Assembly: GCA_958429225.1 (NCBI GenBank)
Contig: CAUAJB010000052.1
Span: 1 to 16,264, forward strand
Source: an uncultured Collinsella sp.
GTDB taxonomy: Bacteria; Actinomycetota; Coriobacteriia; Coriobacteriales; Coriobacteriaceae
Length of the DNA: 16,264 nt
Direction of reading: 5' to 3'
The notes beneath the pieces are model-generated. The model made no database searches. It saw nothing but the letters and a program-made list of their open reading frames with translations, and was not told where the DNA came from. Within the stretch, counting starts at the first letter, position 1. Every line of letters begins with the position of its first letter. Below, one piece after another: positions 5,468 to 13,677 of the stretch. A program made the position numbers and the translations under genes.

Positions 5468-7183
5468 ATGACGGCCACACCGTGGGGATTCCGGGACATA
5501 TTGCCCGAGGAGGCTCAGGCGCGCGAAGAGATTGCGCTGACGGTGAAGGGCTGCTTTAGGGAGCATCATTACCTGCCGGTCGAAACGCCGCTGCTCGAGG
5601 ACAAGGGTTCGCTCGAGGAAGGCGGCCGCATTGCGGACACGCCGTTTAAGCTCTTTGATGACGACGGCCGCCTGCTGGTGGTCCGTCCCGACAACACGCT
5701 GCCGATCGTGCGCCTGGTTTCGACCCGCATGCGCGCGGCCGACCTGCCCCTGCGCCTTCGCTACGAGGCGCCGGTGGTTCGCGAGTGTCAGCGCAATGCC
5801 GGTGGCTCGCGTCAGTTTACGCAGTTGGGCTTTGAGCTCATCGGCGCGGGAGATACCGCGGGCGATGTCGAGATTGTCTCGCTCGTTGCCGAGGCCGTAC
5901 GCGAGCTGGCACTTCCCGATGCGCGCATTATCGCAGGCAGTGTGCGTCCTTTTAAGGAATTGCTCGCGGTGTGCGAGGATGGTGAGCTGGCTGCCGAGGC
6001 CCTGCGCTGCGTGCATGCCAACGACTTTGTGGGCCTCGATGCCCGCGTGGCGGCAAGCGTCGAGTCCGATGCCGTCAAGGCCGCCATTAGCGAGCTGCCG
6101 CGCCTGCACGGCGGTGCCGAGGTACTTGACCGCGTGGACGCGCTGCTGGAGGCCGCCGGTATCGTCGCGCCGCTGACGCGCGAACTGCGTGCCCTAGTCG
6201 ATGGTCTGGCTCCCGAAGACGCCCAGGTGCTGTCCTTCGACTTCTCCATCATGAACTCTTTCGATTACTACACGGGCCTGGTCTTTAAGGCCTATGCCGG
6301 CGGCTTGCCCGATCCGGTCGGTTCGGGCGGACGCTACGACTCCATCTTTACCGGCGCATTTGGCGACGGTATCGAGGTGCCGGCGGCGGGCTTCGCCTTT
6401 TCGCTCGAGCGCCTGGAGGCCGCGCGCACCTCGGCCGAGGACGCCGCTTCCGATGGTGACCACGCCGTGGGCCGTGGCGCCGAGGGGCCGCTGCGTATCG
6501 CCGTGCCCAAGGGCTCGCTTAAGGCCGACACGCTCGACGTGCTCGAGACCGCGGGCCTGGACGTCTCCGAGCTGCGTGACCCCGGCCGTCACCTGATCGT
6601 GCGCGGCCGCGACACGCGTGTCGGCGAGGGCGCGGTCGGCGATATCGAGTTTGTCATCGTGCGCCCCAGCGACGCGCCTGCTTTTGTGGGCTGTGGCGGT
6701 GCCGATTGCGGCATCTGCGGTTGGGATTCGCTTATCGAGGCAGACCTCAACCTGCTGCAGCTGGTCGACCTGGGCTATGGCCTGTGCACCTTTATCGAGG
6801 CGGAGCCCGCATGGCGCGCCGGTCAGGCCGAGCGCAACTATGCTCGCCGCGGGTCGTTTCGCGTGGCAACCAAGTATCCGCGCATCGCGAGTGCCTGGTA
6901 TGCCGAGCGAGGCGTGAACGCCGACATAGTTTCGCTGCACGGCAACATCGAGTTGGGCCCCATCGTCGGCATGACCGATCGCATCGTGGATATTACCGCC
7001 ACGGGTGCCACGCTGCGCGACAACGACCTGGTCATCACCGGCCGCATCATGGACTGCACGGCCCGCTTCTTTGTCAATCCGGGTGCTGCGCGCCTTGATC
7101 CGCGCGTACGCAATCTGGCAGATCGCCTGGCCGCGGCCGTTAAGGACAAGCATTTTGAGCCCGTCGCGGGCTCGGCACAATAG
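5468..7183 (+). CDS. hisZG: HisZ-HisG fusion: ATP phosphoribosyltransferase regulatory and catalytic parts
   Basis: This 571-residue protein joins HisZ to short-form HisG in one chain. HisG condenses ATP with PRPP in the first step of histidine synthesis, and short HisG needs HisZ for activity and feedback control. Residues 1 to about 320 are HisZ, a histidyl-tRNA-synthetase-like domain with WGFRDILPEE at the start, RYEAPVVRECQ (98-108), GGRYD (287-291) and a motif-3-like AAGFAFSLERLEAA (306-319). A hydrophilic linker of about 20 residues follows. From about 341, LRIAVPKGSLK, RVATKYPRIA (465-474), GNIELGPIVG (492-501) and TGATLRDN (512-519) identify HisG. Three extra cysteines lie in CGGADCGICG (409-418). 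Start ATG 5468 follows GAGGAGG at 5453-5459. The fusion is read without any internal stop or frame change. Confidence 0.93.
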   Translation: MTATPWGFRDILPEEAQAREEIALTVKGCFREHHYLPVETPLLEDKGSLEEGGRIADTPFKLFDDDGRLLVVRPDNTLPIVRLVSTRMRAADLPLRLRYEAPVVRECQRNAGGSRQFTQLGFELIGAGDTAGDVEIVSLVAEAVRELALPDARIIAGSVRPFKELLAVCEDGELAAEALRCVHANDFVGLDARVAASVESDAVKAAISELPRLHGGAEVLDRVDALLEAAGIVAPLTRELRALVDGLAPEDAQVLSFDFSIMNSFDYYTGLVFKAYAGGLPDPVGSGGRYDSIFTGAFGDGIEVPAAGFAFSLERLEAARTSAEDAASDGDHAVGRGAEGPLRIAVPKGSLKADTLDVLETAGLDVSELRDPGRHLIVRGRDTRVGEGAVGDIEFVIVRPSDAPAFVGCGGADCGICGWDSLIEADLNLLQLVDLGYGLCTFIEAEPAWRAGQAERNYARRGSFRVATKYPRIASAWYAERGVNADIVSLHGNIELGPIVGMTDRIVDITATGATLRDNDLVITGRIMDCTARFFVNPGAARLDPRVRNLADRLAAAVKDKHFEPVAGSAQ

Positions 7184-7288
7184 CGCGAGCGCGCACGGGC
7201 GCCCCAACGTACGGGCTGCGGGCCGATTGGCGCCGCCGCCCGGTCTCTCGTTTTTCGAACACAACCTCGACCGATAGGGGATACCGAT

Positions 7289-8710
7289 ATGAAGACCATC
7301 AAGCTTGCTCCCGGTGAGCGCCTCGTTACCAAGCAGCTCAACCGCAAGGGCGTGCTGCCGCAAAACATCGTCGACGCCGCCCGCGATATCGTGGCCAACG
7401 TGCGCGCCAACGGCGATGCCGCGGTGCGCGATTACTGTCAGCGTTTTGACGGTGTCGAGCTGCAGAGCTTCCGCTTGCCGCAGGAGCAGATCGATGCCGC
7501 GCTCGAAGGCCTCGATCCCGCTTTTGTCGCGGCGCTCGAAAAGGCTGCACGCCAGATTCGCGAATTCCATCAGCGCGAGGTCGAGCAGAGCTGGTTTACC
7601 ACGCGCCCGGACGGCACGATGCTCGGCGTTAAGGTGACCCCGCTCGCGGCGGCTGGCATCTACGTGCCGGGCGGTCGCGCGCAGTATCCCTCCACGGTGC
7701 TCATGAACGCCATTCCCGCCAAGGTCGCCGGCGTCAAGCGCGTGGTAATGGTGACCCCGCCGCAAAAAGACGGCCTGATCAGCCCCTACACGCTCGCCGC
7801 GGCAAAACTCGGCGGCGTGGACGAAATCTATATGGTGGGTGGCGCTCAGGCCGTGGCCGCGCTGGCGTACGGTACCGAGAGCATTCCGCGTGTCGATAAA
7901 ATCACCGGTCCGGGCAACGCTTTTGTTGCCGCTGCCAAGCAGATTGTCTCGGGCGACGTGGGAATCGACATGGTCGCTGGCCCGTCCGAGGTCTGCGTGC
8001 TGGCCGATGCCACGGCCAAGCCCATGGTGGTCGCGGCAGACCTGATGGCCCAGGCCGAGCACGATCCGCTGGCCGCCTGTTATCTGGTGACCTGCGATGG
8101 GCAGTTTGCGCGCGAGGTCGAGGCTGGCATCGACATTCTGGTGGCGCAGTCGCCACGCGCCGAAATCACGCGCGCCTCGCTCGACAACGAAGGCACCATC
8201 GTGGTGGCCGCCGATATGGCTGCCGCCGTCGAGGCCGTGAACACCGTGGCGCCCGAGCACCTGGAGCTGCACTGCAAGGATGCGATGGGCCTGCTCGGCG
8301 GCATTCGCAACGCCGGCGCCATCTTTGTGGGCGCTTGGAGCTCCGAGCCGCTCGGCGATTACGTTGCCGGTCCCAACCACACGCTGCCGACTGGCGGCAC
8401 GGCCATGTTCTCCAACCCGCTTTCGGTCGAAGAGTTCGTTAAGCGCTCGAGCGTCATTTGCTATACGCCCGAGGGCCTGCTCTCCGACGCTCCCGCCACA
8501 CAACGTCTGGCCGAGGCCGAGGGCCTGTGGGCGCACGCGCTATCCGCCGCTCTGCGTCGCCGTGTGCTGGAGCAGGGCGAGGATGCCGTGAGTGCCGAGT
8601 CTCTGGCTGCGGCCGACCTGACCAAGGTCGCCTGGCCGGGCGACGCCGTGGCGACGGTTGCCAAGGGTGTGGACCTGGCTTCCGCTGGCGCGACCGGCGA
8701 GGAGGCCTAA
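7289..8710 (+). CDS. hisD: Histidinol dehydrogenase
   Basis: This 473-residue NAD- and zinc-dependent enzyme carries out the last two oxidations from histidinol to histidine. Family motifs include [15 protein letters not shown] (206-220), [11 protein letters not shown] (230-240), QAEHDPLA (255-262) with zinc-ligand candidates Gln255 and His258, APEHLELH (321-328) with catalytic Glu323-His324, and [10 protein letters not shown] (361-370). The C-terminus is about 40 residues longer than typical forms. The ATG at 7289 has GGGGAT upstream. The 105-base gap after hisZG is GC-rich with a TTTTT at 7251-7255 but no clean terminator hairpin. The hisC start lies one base after its stop. Confidence 0.96.
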   Translation: MKTIKLAPGERLVTKQLNRKGVLPQNIVDAARDIVANVRANGDAAVRDYCQRFDGVELQSFRLPQEQIDAALEGLDPAFVAALEKAARQIREFHQREVEQSWFTTRPDGTMLGVKVTPLAAAGIYVPGGRAQYPSTVLMNAIPAKVAGVKRVVMVTPPQKDGLISPYTLAAAKLGGVDEIYMVGGAQAVAALAYGTESIPRVDKITGPGNAFVAAAKQIVSGDVGIDMVAGPSEVCVLADATAKPMVVAADLMAQAEHDPLAACYLVTCDGQFAREVEAGIDILVAQSPRAEITRASLDNEGTIVVAADMAAAVEAVNTVAPEHLELHCKDAMGLLGGIRNAGAIFVGAWSSEPLGDYVAGPNHTLPTGGTAMFSNPLSVEEFVKRSSVICYTPEGLLSDAPATQRLAEAEGLWAHALSAALRRRVLEQGEDAVSAESLAAADLTKVAWPGDAVATVAKGVDLASAGATGEEA

Positions 8711-8711
8711 C

Positions 8712-9827
8712 ATGGCCGAACTCACGCCGCGCATGAAGGAGCTCGTCCAGCCCTACTTGGCCGGTATCGAACCCTACGATCCCGACTTTGCGCCCACGCG
8801 CATCAATCTTTCGGCCAACGAGAACACCTATCCCGTGCCGGCTGGCGTGCGCAAGGCGGTCGACGCGGCCCTGGCTGCCACGCCGCTCAACCGCTATCCC
8901 GACCCCATGTCCAACGACCTGCGCGATGAGCTTGCTGCCTGGCATGGCGTGGCACGTGAGAATATTTGCGTGGGCAACGGCGGCGACGAGCTGCTCTATA
9001 ACTACCTGCTGGCGTTTGGCGGCGCGGGACGGACCCTGCTCAACTGCCCGCCGTGCTTTAGCGAGTATGCGTTCTTTGCGTCTCTGTGCCAGACCGAGGT
9101 GCGCGACGTGTGGCGTGATCCGACGAGCTTTGAGCTCGACCAGGCAGCCATGCTCGCCGCGGCGCCGGAGTGCAACTTGGCCATCGTGACCTCGCCCAAT
9201 AACCCCACGGGCGACGTGGCGCCGCTCGACTTTGTCGCGGCCCTGTGCGATGCATGCCCCGGCATGGTCATGGTCGACGAGGCCTACGTTGAGTTTGCGG
9301 ACGATTCGTTTGGCGCGGCTACCACGGCGCAGGGGCTTATCGCCGAGCATCCCAACCTGGTGATTCTGCATACGCTGTCCAAGGCGTTTGGCGCCGCCGG
9401 CACGCGTCTGGGCTATGTGATCGCGGCGCCCGAGGTCATCGATGTGTTTGCGGCGATTCGCCAAATCTACTCGGTTAACGTGCTAAGCCAGGCCGCCGCG
9501 CTTGCCTGCGTGCGTGCCCGCGATGCGTATGCGCCTGTGGTGGCACAGGTCGCATCCGAGCGCGAGCGCGAGTTGTGCGCCCTGCGTGCAATGGCTGCCG
9601 AGGGCATGCCCGTGGAGGCATGGCCGAGCGCGGCGAACTTTGTGCTCGTGCGCACGTCGCATGCCACGCGCGTGCGCGAGCGTCTGCGCGACGAGTATTC
9701 GATTTTGGTGCGCGACTTTAGCTACGCGCCGGGGCTCGCGGACTGCCTGCGCATTACCGTGGGCACCCCGCAGGAAAACGACGAGGTGCTGGCTGCGTTT
9801 GCCGCGCTGGTGAAGGAGGAGATGTAG
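8712..9827 (+). CDS. hisC: Histidinol-phosphate aminotransferase
   Basis: This 371-residue PLP enzyme converts imidazole acetol phosphate to histidinol phosphate using glutamate. It is a class I/II aminotransferase of the HisC type. Motifs are SANENTYPVP (34-43), NRYPDP (60-65), GNGGDELL (88-95), SPNNPTGD (161-168), VDEAYVEF (188-195) with Asp189 and Tyr192 for PLP, and TLSKAFGAAGTRLGY (221-235) with Lys224 as the Schiff-base lysine. The start at 8712 is preferred over an in-frame upstream start at 8658, since the ribosome site GAGGAGG ends just before it and the gene then begins one base after the hisD stop. The hisB start directly follows its stop. Confidence 0.95.
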   Translation: MAELTPRMKELVQPYLAGIEPYDPDFAPTRINLSANENTYPVPAGVRKAVDAALAATPLNRYPDPMSNDLRDELAAWHGVARENICVGNGGDELLYNYLLAFGGAGRTLLNCPPCFSEYAFFASLCQTEVRDVWRDPTSFELDQAAMLAAAPECNLAIVTSPNNPTGDVAPLDFVAALCDACPGMVMVDEAYVEFADDSFGAATTAQGLIAEHPNLVILHTLSKAFGAAGTRLGYVIAAPEVIDVFAAIRQIYSVNVLSQAAALACVRARDAYAPVVAQVASERERELCALRAMAAEGMPVEAWPSAANFVLVRTSHATRVRERLRDEYSILVRDFSYAPGLADCLRITVGTPQENDEVLAAFAALVKEEM

Positions 9828-10415
9828 ATGGACCGCTATGCCGAGGTGACCCGCAAGACGGGCGAGACCGACATTGTCGTAAAGCTCGACCTGGATGGAA
9901 GCGGCGTGTGCGATATCTCGACCGGTGTGCCGTTTTTCGACCACATGCTCAACGCTTTTGGCCGCCATGGCCTGTTCGATCTGACGGTGCACGCGGTGGG
10001 CGACGTGGAGGTCGATGCGCATCATACCGTCGAGGACACGGGCATTGTGCTGGGCGAGGCGTTTTGCCAGGCGCTGGGCGACAAGGCGGGCATTACACGC
10101 TTTGCCGACGCGGCGATCGCCATGGACGAGACACTCGTGATGGCTGCTGTTGATATTTCGGGGCGCGGGCAGGCCTACTGCGAGCTGCCCGTGCCGACCG
10201 AGCGCGTGGGCAGCTTCGATACCGAGCTGGCCGTCGAGTTCTTCTACGCCTTTGCGCGCGATGCCAAGCTCACGCTGCACGTGCGCGAGCTGGCGGGCGG
10301 CAACTCGCATCACATTATCGAGGCCGCCTTTAAGGCCGTGGGTCGCACGATGCGCCACGCCTGCGAGCTCGATCCCCGCGTGCAGGGCATCCCCAGCACC
10401 AAGGGATCGCTGTAA
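9828..10415 (+). CDS. hisB: Imidazoleglycerol-phosphate dehydratase
   Basis: This 195-residue manganese enzyme dehydrates imidazole glycerol phosphate. It is the single-function form: no N-terminal phosphatase domain is present, so histidinol-phosphate phosphatase must be a separate protein (see the PHP gene at 13678-14589). Signature metal-site motifs are FFDHMLNAFGRHG (36-48), HHTVEDTGI (65-73) and SHHIIEAAFKA (160-170). The ATG immediately follows the hisC stop, with AAGGAGGAG inside the hisC end as ribosome site. It ends in the usual GIPSTKGSL. The next gene is separated by a hairpin element. Confidence 0.96.
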   Translation: MDRYAEVTRKTGETDIVVKLDLDGSGVCDISTGVPFFDHMLNAFGRHGLFDLTVHAVGDVEVDAHHTVEDTGIVLGEAFCQALGDKAGITRFADAAIAMDETLVMAAVDISGRGQAYCELPVPTERVGSFDTELAVEFFYAFARDAKLTLHVRELAGGNSHHIIEAAFKAVGRTMRHACELDPRVQGIPSTKGSL

Positions 10416-10428
10416 CCGTCACAAGGGT

Positions 10429-10469
10429 AAAACCACCACAAAGGGGACAGGCACCTTTGTGGTGGTTTT
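10429..10469. repeat. REP-like perfect inverted repeat between hisB and hisH
   Basis: AAAACCACCACAAAGG (10429-10444) and its exact reverse complement (10454-10469) flank the nine-base loop GGACAGGCA. The centre, AAAGGGGACAGGCACCTTT, is a motif I recognise from REP-like palindromes linked to Y1-family (RAYT) transposases in many bacteria. It sits 14 bases after hisB and 25 bases before the hisH start. The right arm ends in TTTT, so weak termination is conceivable, but the operon continues. Confidence 0.8.
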
Positions 10470-10494
10470 GGATGATGAGAAGTGGAGGGGTCGC

Positions 10495-11196
10495 GTGGGC
10501 GAACCGAAGATCGTGGTGGTTGACTACCACAAGGGCAACTTGTCGAGCGTTGCGCGCGGGCTTGCGCGCGCCGGTGCCGCCGCCTGCACATCGGACGATC
10601 CGGAGCAGATCCGTAATGCCGACGGCCTGGTCATCCCGGGCGTGGGCGCGTTCTATGACGCGATCGCCTTTATGCGCCAGAGCGGCGAGGCGGACGCGGT
10701 GCTCGATGCCGTCGCCGCCGGAACTCCGCTGCTCGGCATCTGCCTGGGCCTTCAGCTATTTTTTGAGCGCGGCAACGAAGGCGTGCCTGCGGACGAGGGC
10801 GCGGTTGCCGATGGCAACACCCCCCAGCAGGCCGGTGGCCCCTGGGTCGATGGCCTGGGTATTATGTGCGGTTCGTGCACGCGCTTGGAGTCGAGTCGCC
10901 TGAAGGTGCCGCACGTGGGCTGGGACCAGGTGCACATGACGTCCACCGGTGCGGCCGATCCGCTGCTTACTGGTTTTGCCGAGGGTGCCAACATGTACTT
11001 CACCCACAGCTACGCGGTGTCCGACGATGCCGATGCCGCCGATGTGCTGGCGCGCACGCACTATACGCGGAGCTTCCCGTGCATCGTGCGCCATGGCAAC
11101 GTGTGGGGCTGCCAGTTCCATCCCGAGAAATCCTCCGCGCTGGGTCAGCGCATTCTTAAAAACTTTGTGAGCATCGTCGAGGGGGCCGGCCGATGA
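10495..11196 (+). CDS. hisH: Imidazole glycerol phosphate synthase, glutaminase subunit
   Basis: This 233-residue protein is the class I glutamine amidotransferase that feeds ammonia to HisF. The nucleophile Cys83 lies in GICLGLQLFF (81-90), and His209 and Glu211 in CQFHPEKSS complete the triad. The start is GTG 10495: the protein then begins MGEPKIVVVDYHKGN, the normal HisH N-terminus, and AGTGGAGGGG is the ribosome site. The open frame extends upstream through the REP-like hairpin to hisB, but that part has no HisH similarity. A stretch around residues 92-117 (acidic, then QQAGG) looks like an insertion. Its stop overlaps the hisA start (ATGA). Confidence 0.94.
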   Translation: MGEPKIVVVDYHKGNLSSVARGLARAGAAACTSDDPEQIRNADGLVIPGVGAFYDAIAFMRQSGEADAVLDAVAAGTPLLGICLGLQLFFERGNEGVPADEGAVADGNTPQQAGGPWVDGLGIMCGSCTRLESSRLKVPHVGWDQVHMTSTGAADPLLTGFAEGANMYFTHSYAVSDDADAADVLARTHYTRSFPCIVRHGNVWGCQFHPEKSSALGQRILKNFVSIVEGAGR

Positions 11197-11936
11197 TTCT
11201 GTTTCCCGCAATCGATTTGATCGGCGGTAAGGTCGTGCGCCTGGAGCGCGGTGACCGGAGCCGCTGCAAGGTATATTCCGACGACCCCGTGGCCGTTGCC
11301 CGCTCCTTTGCCGAGCAGGGCACGAGCTGGGTGCACGTCGTCGACCTGTCCGCCGCCTTTGGCGAGGACGAGGACGCGTGCGCTGCCAACTCGGCGGCGA
11401 TAAAGGCTATCTGCGGCGTCGACGGTCTGTCCGTGGACGTGGGCGGCGGCGTTCGCTCGCTCGCGCGCATCGACGAGCTTGCCGGCTATGGCGCGCGTCG
11501 CATCGCGCTGGGCACGGTGATCGTGACCGAGCCGGGATTTGCCGAGGTGGCGGCTCGCGGCTTTGGCGAGCTGCTGGTGGCAGATATCGCCGCACGCGAC
11601 GGCCAGGTCAAGGTGAACGGCTGGCGCGACGGCGCGGGCGTGGCACTCGACGATGCCGTGGCGCAGCTTTCCGAGCTGGGCTTTAAGCATCTGGTGTATA
11701 CCGACATCGCGCGCGATGGCATGCAGACGGGCATCGATGTGGCGGCGTATCGTCATGTGGCCGAGGTCGCGGGCTTTCCCGTCGTGGCTTCGGGTGGTAT
11801 CTCGACGCTCGACGATATCCGCGCACTGGCCGCGGTGGGTGAGGATGCTATTGAGGGCGCCATTACCGGCCGTGCGCTCTACGAGGGCAACTTTACGCTG
11901 GCCCAGGCGCTAGCCGCCGCCCGAGGGGAGGAGTAG
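11193..11936 (+). CDS. hisA: Phosphoribosyl-formimino-AICAR-phosphate isomerase
   Basis: This 247-residue TIM barrel opens the ring of ProFAR to PRFAR (Amadori rearrangement). It starts ILFPAIDLIGGKVVRL with the catalytic Asp8. A second catalytic candidate, Asp171, lies in YTDIARDG. Phosphate-binding motifs are VGGGVRS (83-89) and ASGGIST (199-205). The ATG overlaps the hisH stop by four bases, so the two are likely translationally coupled. Actinobacterial HisA homologues (PriA) can also do the TrpF step; the sequence alone does not show whether this one does. Confidence 0.94.
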   Translation: MILFPAIDLIGGKVVRLERGDRSRCKVYSDDPVAVARSFAEQGTSWVHVVDLSAAFGEDEDACAANSAAIKAICGVDGLSVDVGGGVRSLARIDELAGYGARRIALGTVIVTEPGFAEVAARGFGELLVADIAARDGQVKVNGWRDGAGVALDDAVAQLSELGFKHLVYTDIARDGMQTGIDVAAYRHVAEVAGFPVVASGGISTLDDIRALAAVGEDAIEGAITGRALYEGNFTLAQALAAARGEE

Positions 11937-11939
11937 CCC

Positions 11940-12722
11940 ATGCTTACCAAACGCGTGATTCCCTGCTTGGACGTCAAGGACGGCCGCGTGGTCAAGGGCG
12001 TCAACTTTGTGAGCCTGCGCGATGCGGGCGACCCGGTGGAGCTAGCCCGCGCCTACGACCGCGAGGGTGCGGACGAGGTTGTCTTCCTGGACATTACCGC
12101 CACGAGCGACAACCGCGCGACGACCATCGAGATGGCGGCGCATGCGGCCGAGGAGCTCGCTATTCCCTATACCGTGGGCGGCGGCTTTCGCGACCTGGCG
12201 GGCATGCGCACCATGGTTGCAGCCGGCGCCGACAAGGTGTCGCTTAACTCTGCCGCCGTGCGCGATCCGTCGTTGATTAGCCAGGCTGCCGCGGCGTTTG
12301 GCAGCCAGGCCGTGGTCGTGGCGATCGATGCCAAGCGCGTCGGTTTGCCCGGCGCATCTGGTGCCGACAAGTGGGAGGTCTTTACCGCAGGCGGCCGCAA
12401 CGCCACGGGTATCGACGCGGTGGCGTGGGCCGAGGAGGCGGCCCGTCGCGGCGCCGGCGAGATCTTGCTCACCAGTATGGACCGCGACGGCACCAAGGCC
12501 GGCTTTGACCTGGCGCTCACCCGCGCCGTGGCGCGCGCGGTGCCGATTCCCGTCATCGCGAGCGGCGGCGTGGGCACGCTCGAGCATTTTGCTGAGGGTG
12601 TGATCGAGGGCGAAGCCGACGCCGTACTGGCGGCAAGCGTCTTTCACTTTGGGACGTTCAGCATTCGCCAGGTGAAGGAGTATATGGCGTCACAGGGTAT
12701 TCCTGTGAGGTTGGACTTTTAG
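11940..12722 (+). CDS. hisF: Imidazole glycerol phosphate synthase, cyclase subunit
   Basis: This 260-residue TIM barrel uses ammonia from HisH to form imidazole glycerol phosphate and AICAR. It has [16 protein letters not shown] at the start with catalytic Asp11, and AIDAKR with catalytic Asp130, both at the family positions. VGGGFRD (79-85) and [11 protein letters not shown] (about 200-210) are phosphate-binding loops. The start lies three bases after the hisA stop, with GGGGAGGAG as ribosome site. A 142-base gap with a large imperfect palindrome separates it from hisI. Confidence 0.96.
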   Translation: MLTKRVIPCLDVKDGRVVKGVNFVSLRDAGDPVELARAYDREGADEVVFLDITATSDNRATTIEMAAHAAEELAIPYTVGGGFRDLAGMRTMVAAGADKVSLNSAAVRDPSLISQAAAAFGSQAVVVAIDAKRVGLPGASGADKWEVFTAGGRNATGIDAVAWAEEAARRGAGEILLTSMDRDGTKAGFDLALTRAVARAVPIPVIASGGVGTLEHFAEGVIEGEADAVLAASVFHFGTFSIRQVKEYMASQGIPVRLDF

Positions 12723-12731
12723 CGCTGCGGC

Positions 12732-12826
12732 TTGCCCAGGCACCCGACCTTCCGGCTCCAACCCTCCTCGCGTACTTAAGTACGCATCGTCGGGCTTGTC
12801 GCTCGGAATCTCGGGCACCTGGACAA
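12732..12826. repeat. 95-base imperfect palindrome between hisF and hisI
   Basis: The centre is a perfect 16-base palindrome, GCGTACTTAAGTACGC (12770-12785). The flanks pair imperfectly: TTGCCCAGGCACCCGAC (12732-12748) matches the reverse complement of CTCGGGCACCTGGACAA (12810-12826) at 13 of 17 positions, with partly matching sequence in between. No T-run follows. It could be a mobile palindromic element or an RNA processing structure. A short CGCCG/CGGCG hairpin follows at about 12831-12842. Confidence 0.7.
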
Positions 12827-12864
12827 CCCTCGCCGACCGGCGATGTTTAAATTGGGGAATTGAA

Positions 12865-13194
12865 ATGAGAGAAATTACTACTCCAGCGGATCTTACATAC
12901 GACGCCAAGGGGCTGATTCCTTGTGTGGTTCAGCAGTATGACACCGGCGAGGTGCTTATGGTTGCCTGGATGAACGAGGAGTCGGTGGGGTTGACGCTCA
13001 AGACCGGCACCACGTGGTTTTGGAGCCGCAGTCGCCAGGAGCTCTGGAACAAGGGCGCGACGAGCGGCAATATGCAAGCGGTCAAGGAGCTCTGGGCCGA
13101 CTGCGATAGCGATACGCTGCTGGTCAAGGTTGACTCGCCGGGCCCGGCTTGCCACACCGGCAACCGTACCTGCTTCTTTAAGAAACTCGCGTAG
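12865..13194 (+). CDS. hisI: Phosphoribosyl-AMP cyclohydrolase
   Basis: This 109-residue zinc enzyme opens the adenine ring of phosphoribosyl-AMP, the third step of the pathway. The metal residues are in place: DCDSD (79-83) for magnesium, and Cys80, Cys96 and Cys103 (ACHTGNRTC) for zinc. The substrate block MNEES and [20 protein letters not shown] (50-69) is family-typical. It is the single-domain form, with HisE encoded separately downstream. ATG 12865 follows TTGGGGAATTGAA, a modest ribosome site; an upstream in-frame start at 12796 would fall inside the palindrome region and adds no family sequence. Confidence 0.95.
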   Translation: MREITTPADLTYDAKGLIPCVVQQYDTGEVLMVAWMNEESVGLTLKTGTTWFWSRSRQELWNKGATSGNMQAVKELWADCDSDTLLVKVDSPGPACHTGNRTCFFKKLA

Positions 13195-13239
13195 GGCGGG
13201 CGCTCGATTAGACGCTCGGCCACCAGAAAGGATTGAACT

Positions 13240-13557
13240 ATGGGTGTGCGCACCGCAAACATTCAGGATGGAAATATCGGTGAGACGCTGACAGGTCTGG
13301 CCGAGGTGATTCACGGTCGTCGTGATGCATCGCCGCAGGAGAGCTATACCGCGCGTCTGCTGACCGACGTCGAGGATGAGCTGCTCAAGAAGCTTGCCGA
13401 GGAGTCGAGCGAGGTGATCATGGCCTGCAAGGATAACGATCACGATCACATCCGCTACGAGGCCGGCGACCTGGTCTACCACCTGCTCGTAACCCTTGAG
13501 CGCTACGGTATCACCCTCGACGAGCTTGCCGGCGAACTCAACGCCCGCCGCCACTAG
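13240..13557 (+). CDS. hisE: Phosphoribosyl-ATP pyrophosphatase
   Basis: This 105-residue all-alpha enzyme removes pyrophosphate from phosphoribosyl-ATP, the second step of the pathway. It shows the MazG-like fold motifs SYTARLLTD (35-43), KKLAEESSEVIMA (50-62) and YEAGDLVYHLLV (73-84), which carry the acidic metal ligands. The start ATG 13240 has AGAAAGGA upstream. The gene lies 45 bases after hisI and is the last plus-strand his gene. A hairpin element follows and then the convergent phosphatase gene. Confidence 0.95.
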   Translation: MGVRTANIQDGNIGETLTGLAEVIHGRRDASPQESYTARLLTDVEDELLKKLAEESSEVIMACKDNDHDHIRYEAGDLVYHLLVTLERYGITLDELAGELNARRH

Positions 13558-13596
13558 TCGTTTGGGACAGTCTTTGTTGGTGTAACGGGGTCATGG

Positions 13597-13665
13597 AAGT
13601 TGCGGTGAAATAGGGACTGTTTAAGCGCTTCATCAAGCAAAACAATCCCTATTTCACCGCAACTT
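13597..13665. repeat. REP-like inverted repeat between hisE and the convergent phosphatase gene
   Basis: AAGTTGCGGTGAAATAGGGA (13597-13616) and its exact reverse complement (13646-13665) form a 20-base perfect stem. The adjacent bases extend the pairing with a mismatch (CTGTTT against AAAACAA). The inner part contains AGGGACTGTTT, and GGGACAGTC occurs just before the repeat at 13564-13572; both recall the GGGACAG core of the hisB-hisH repeat. The site lies between the ends of two convergent genes, where a hairpin may also help end transcription on both strands. Confidence 0.8.
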
Positions 13666-13677
13666 ATGAAGGGATGG

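Noticed and set aside
7184..7288. A terminator between hisZG and hisD
   Set aside because: The GC-rich sequence and the TTTTT at 7251-7255 are not joined by a stem ending next to the T-run.
6194..8536. A 780-codon open frame on the minus strand across hisZG and hisD
   Set aside because: It lies opposite two well-supported genes with catalytic motifs. Long antisense frames are expected in GC-rich coding DNA, and its translation shows no recognisable domain.
10150..10494. An upstream extension of hisH reaching into hisB
   Set aside because: The added residues overlap hisB in another frame and pass through the hairpin. Similarity to HisH begins only at the GTG at 10495.
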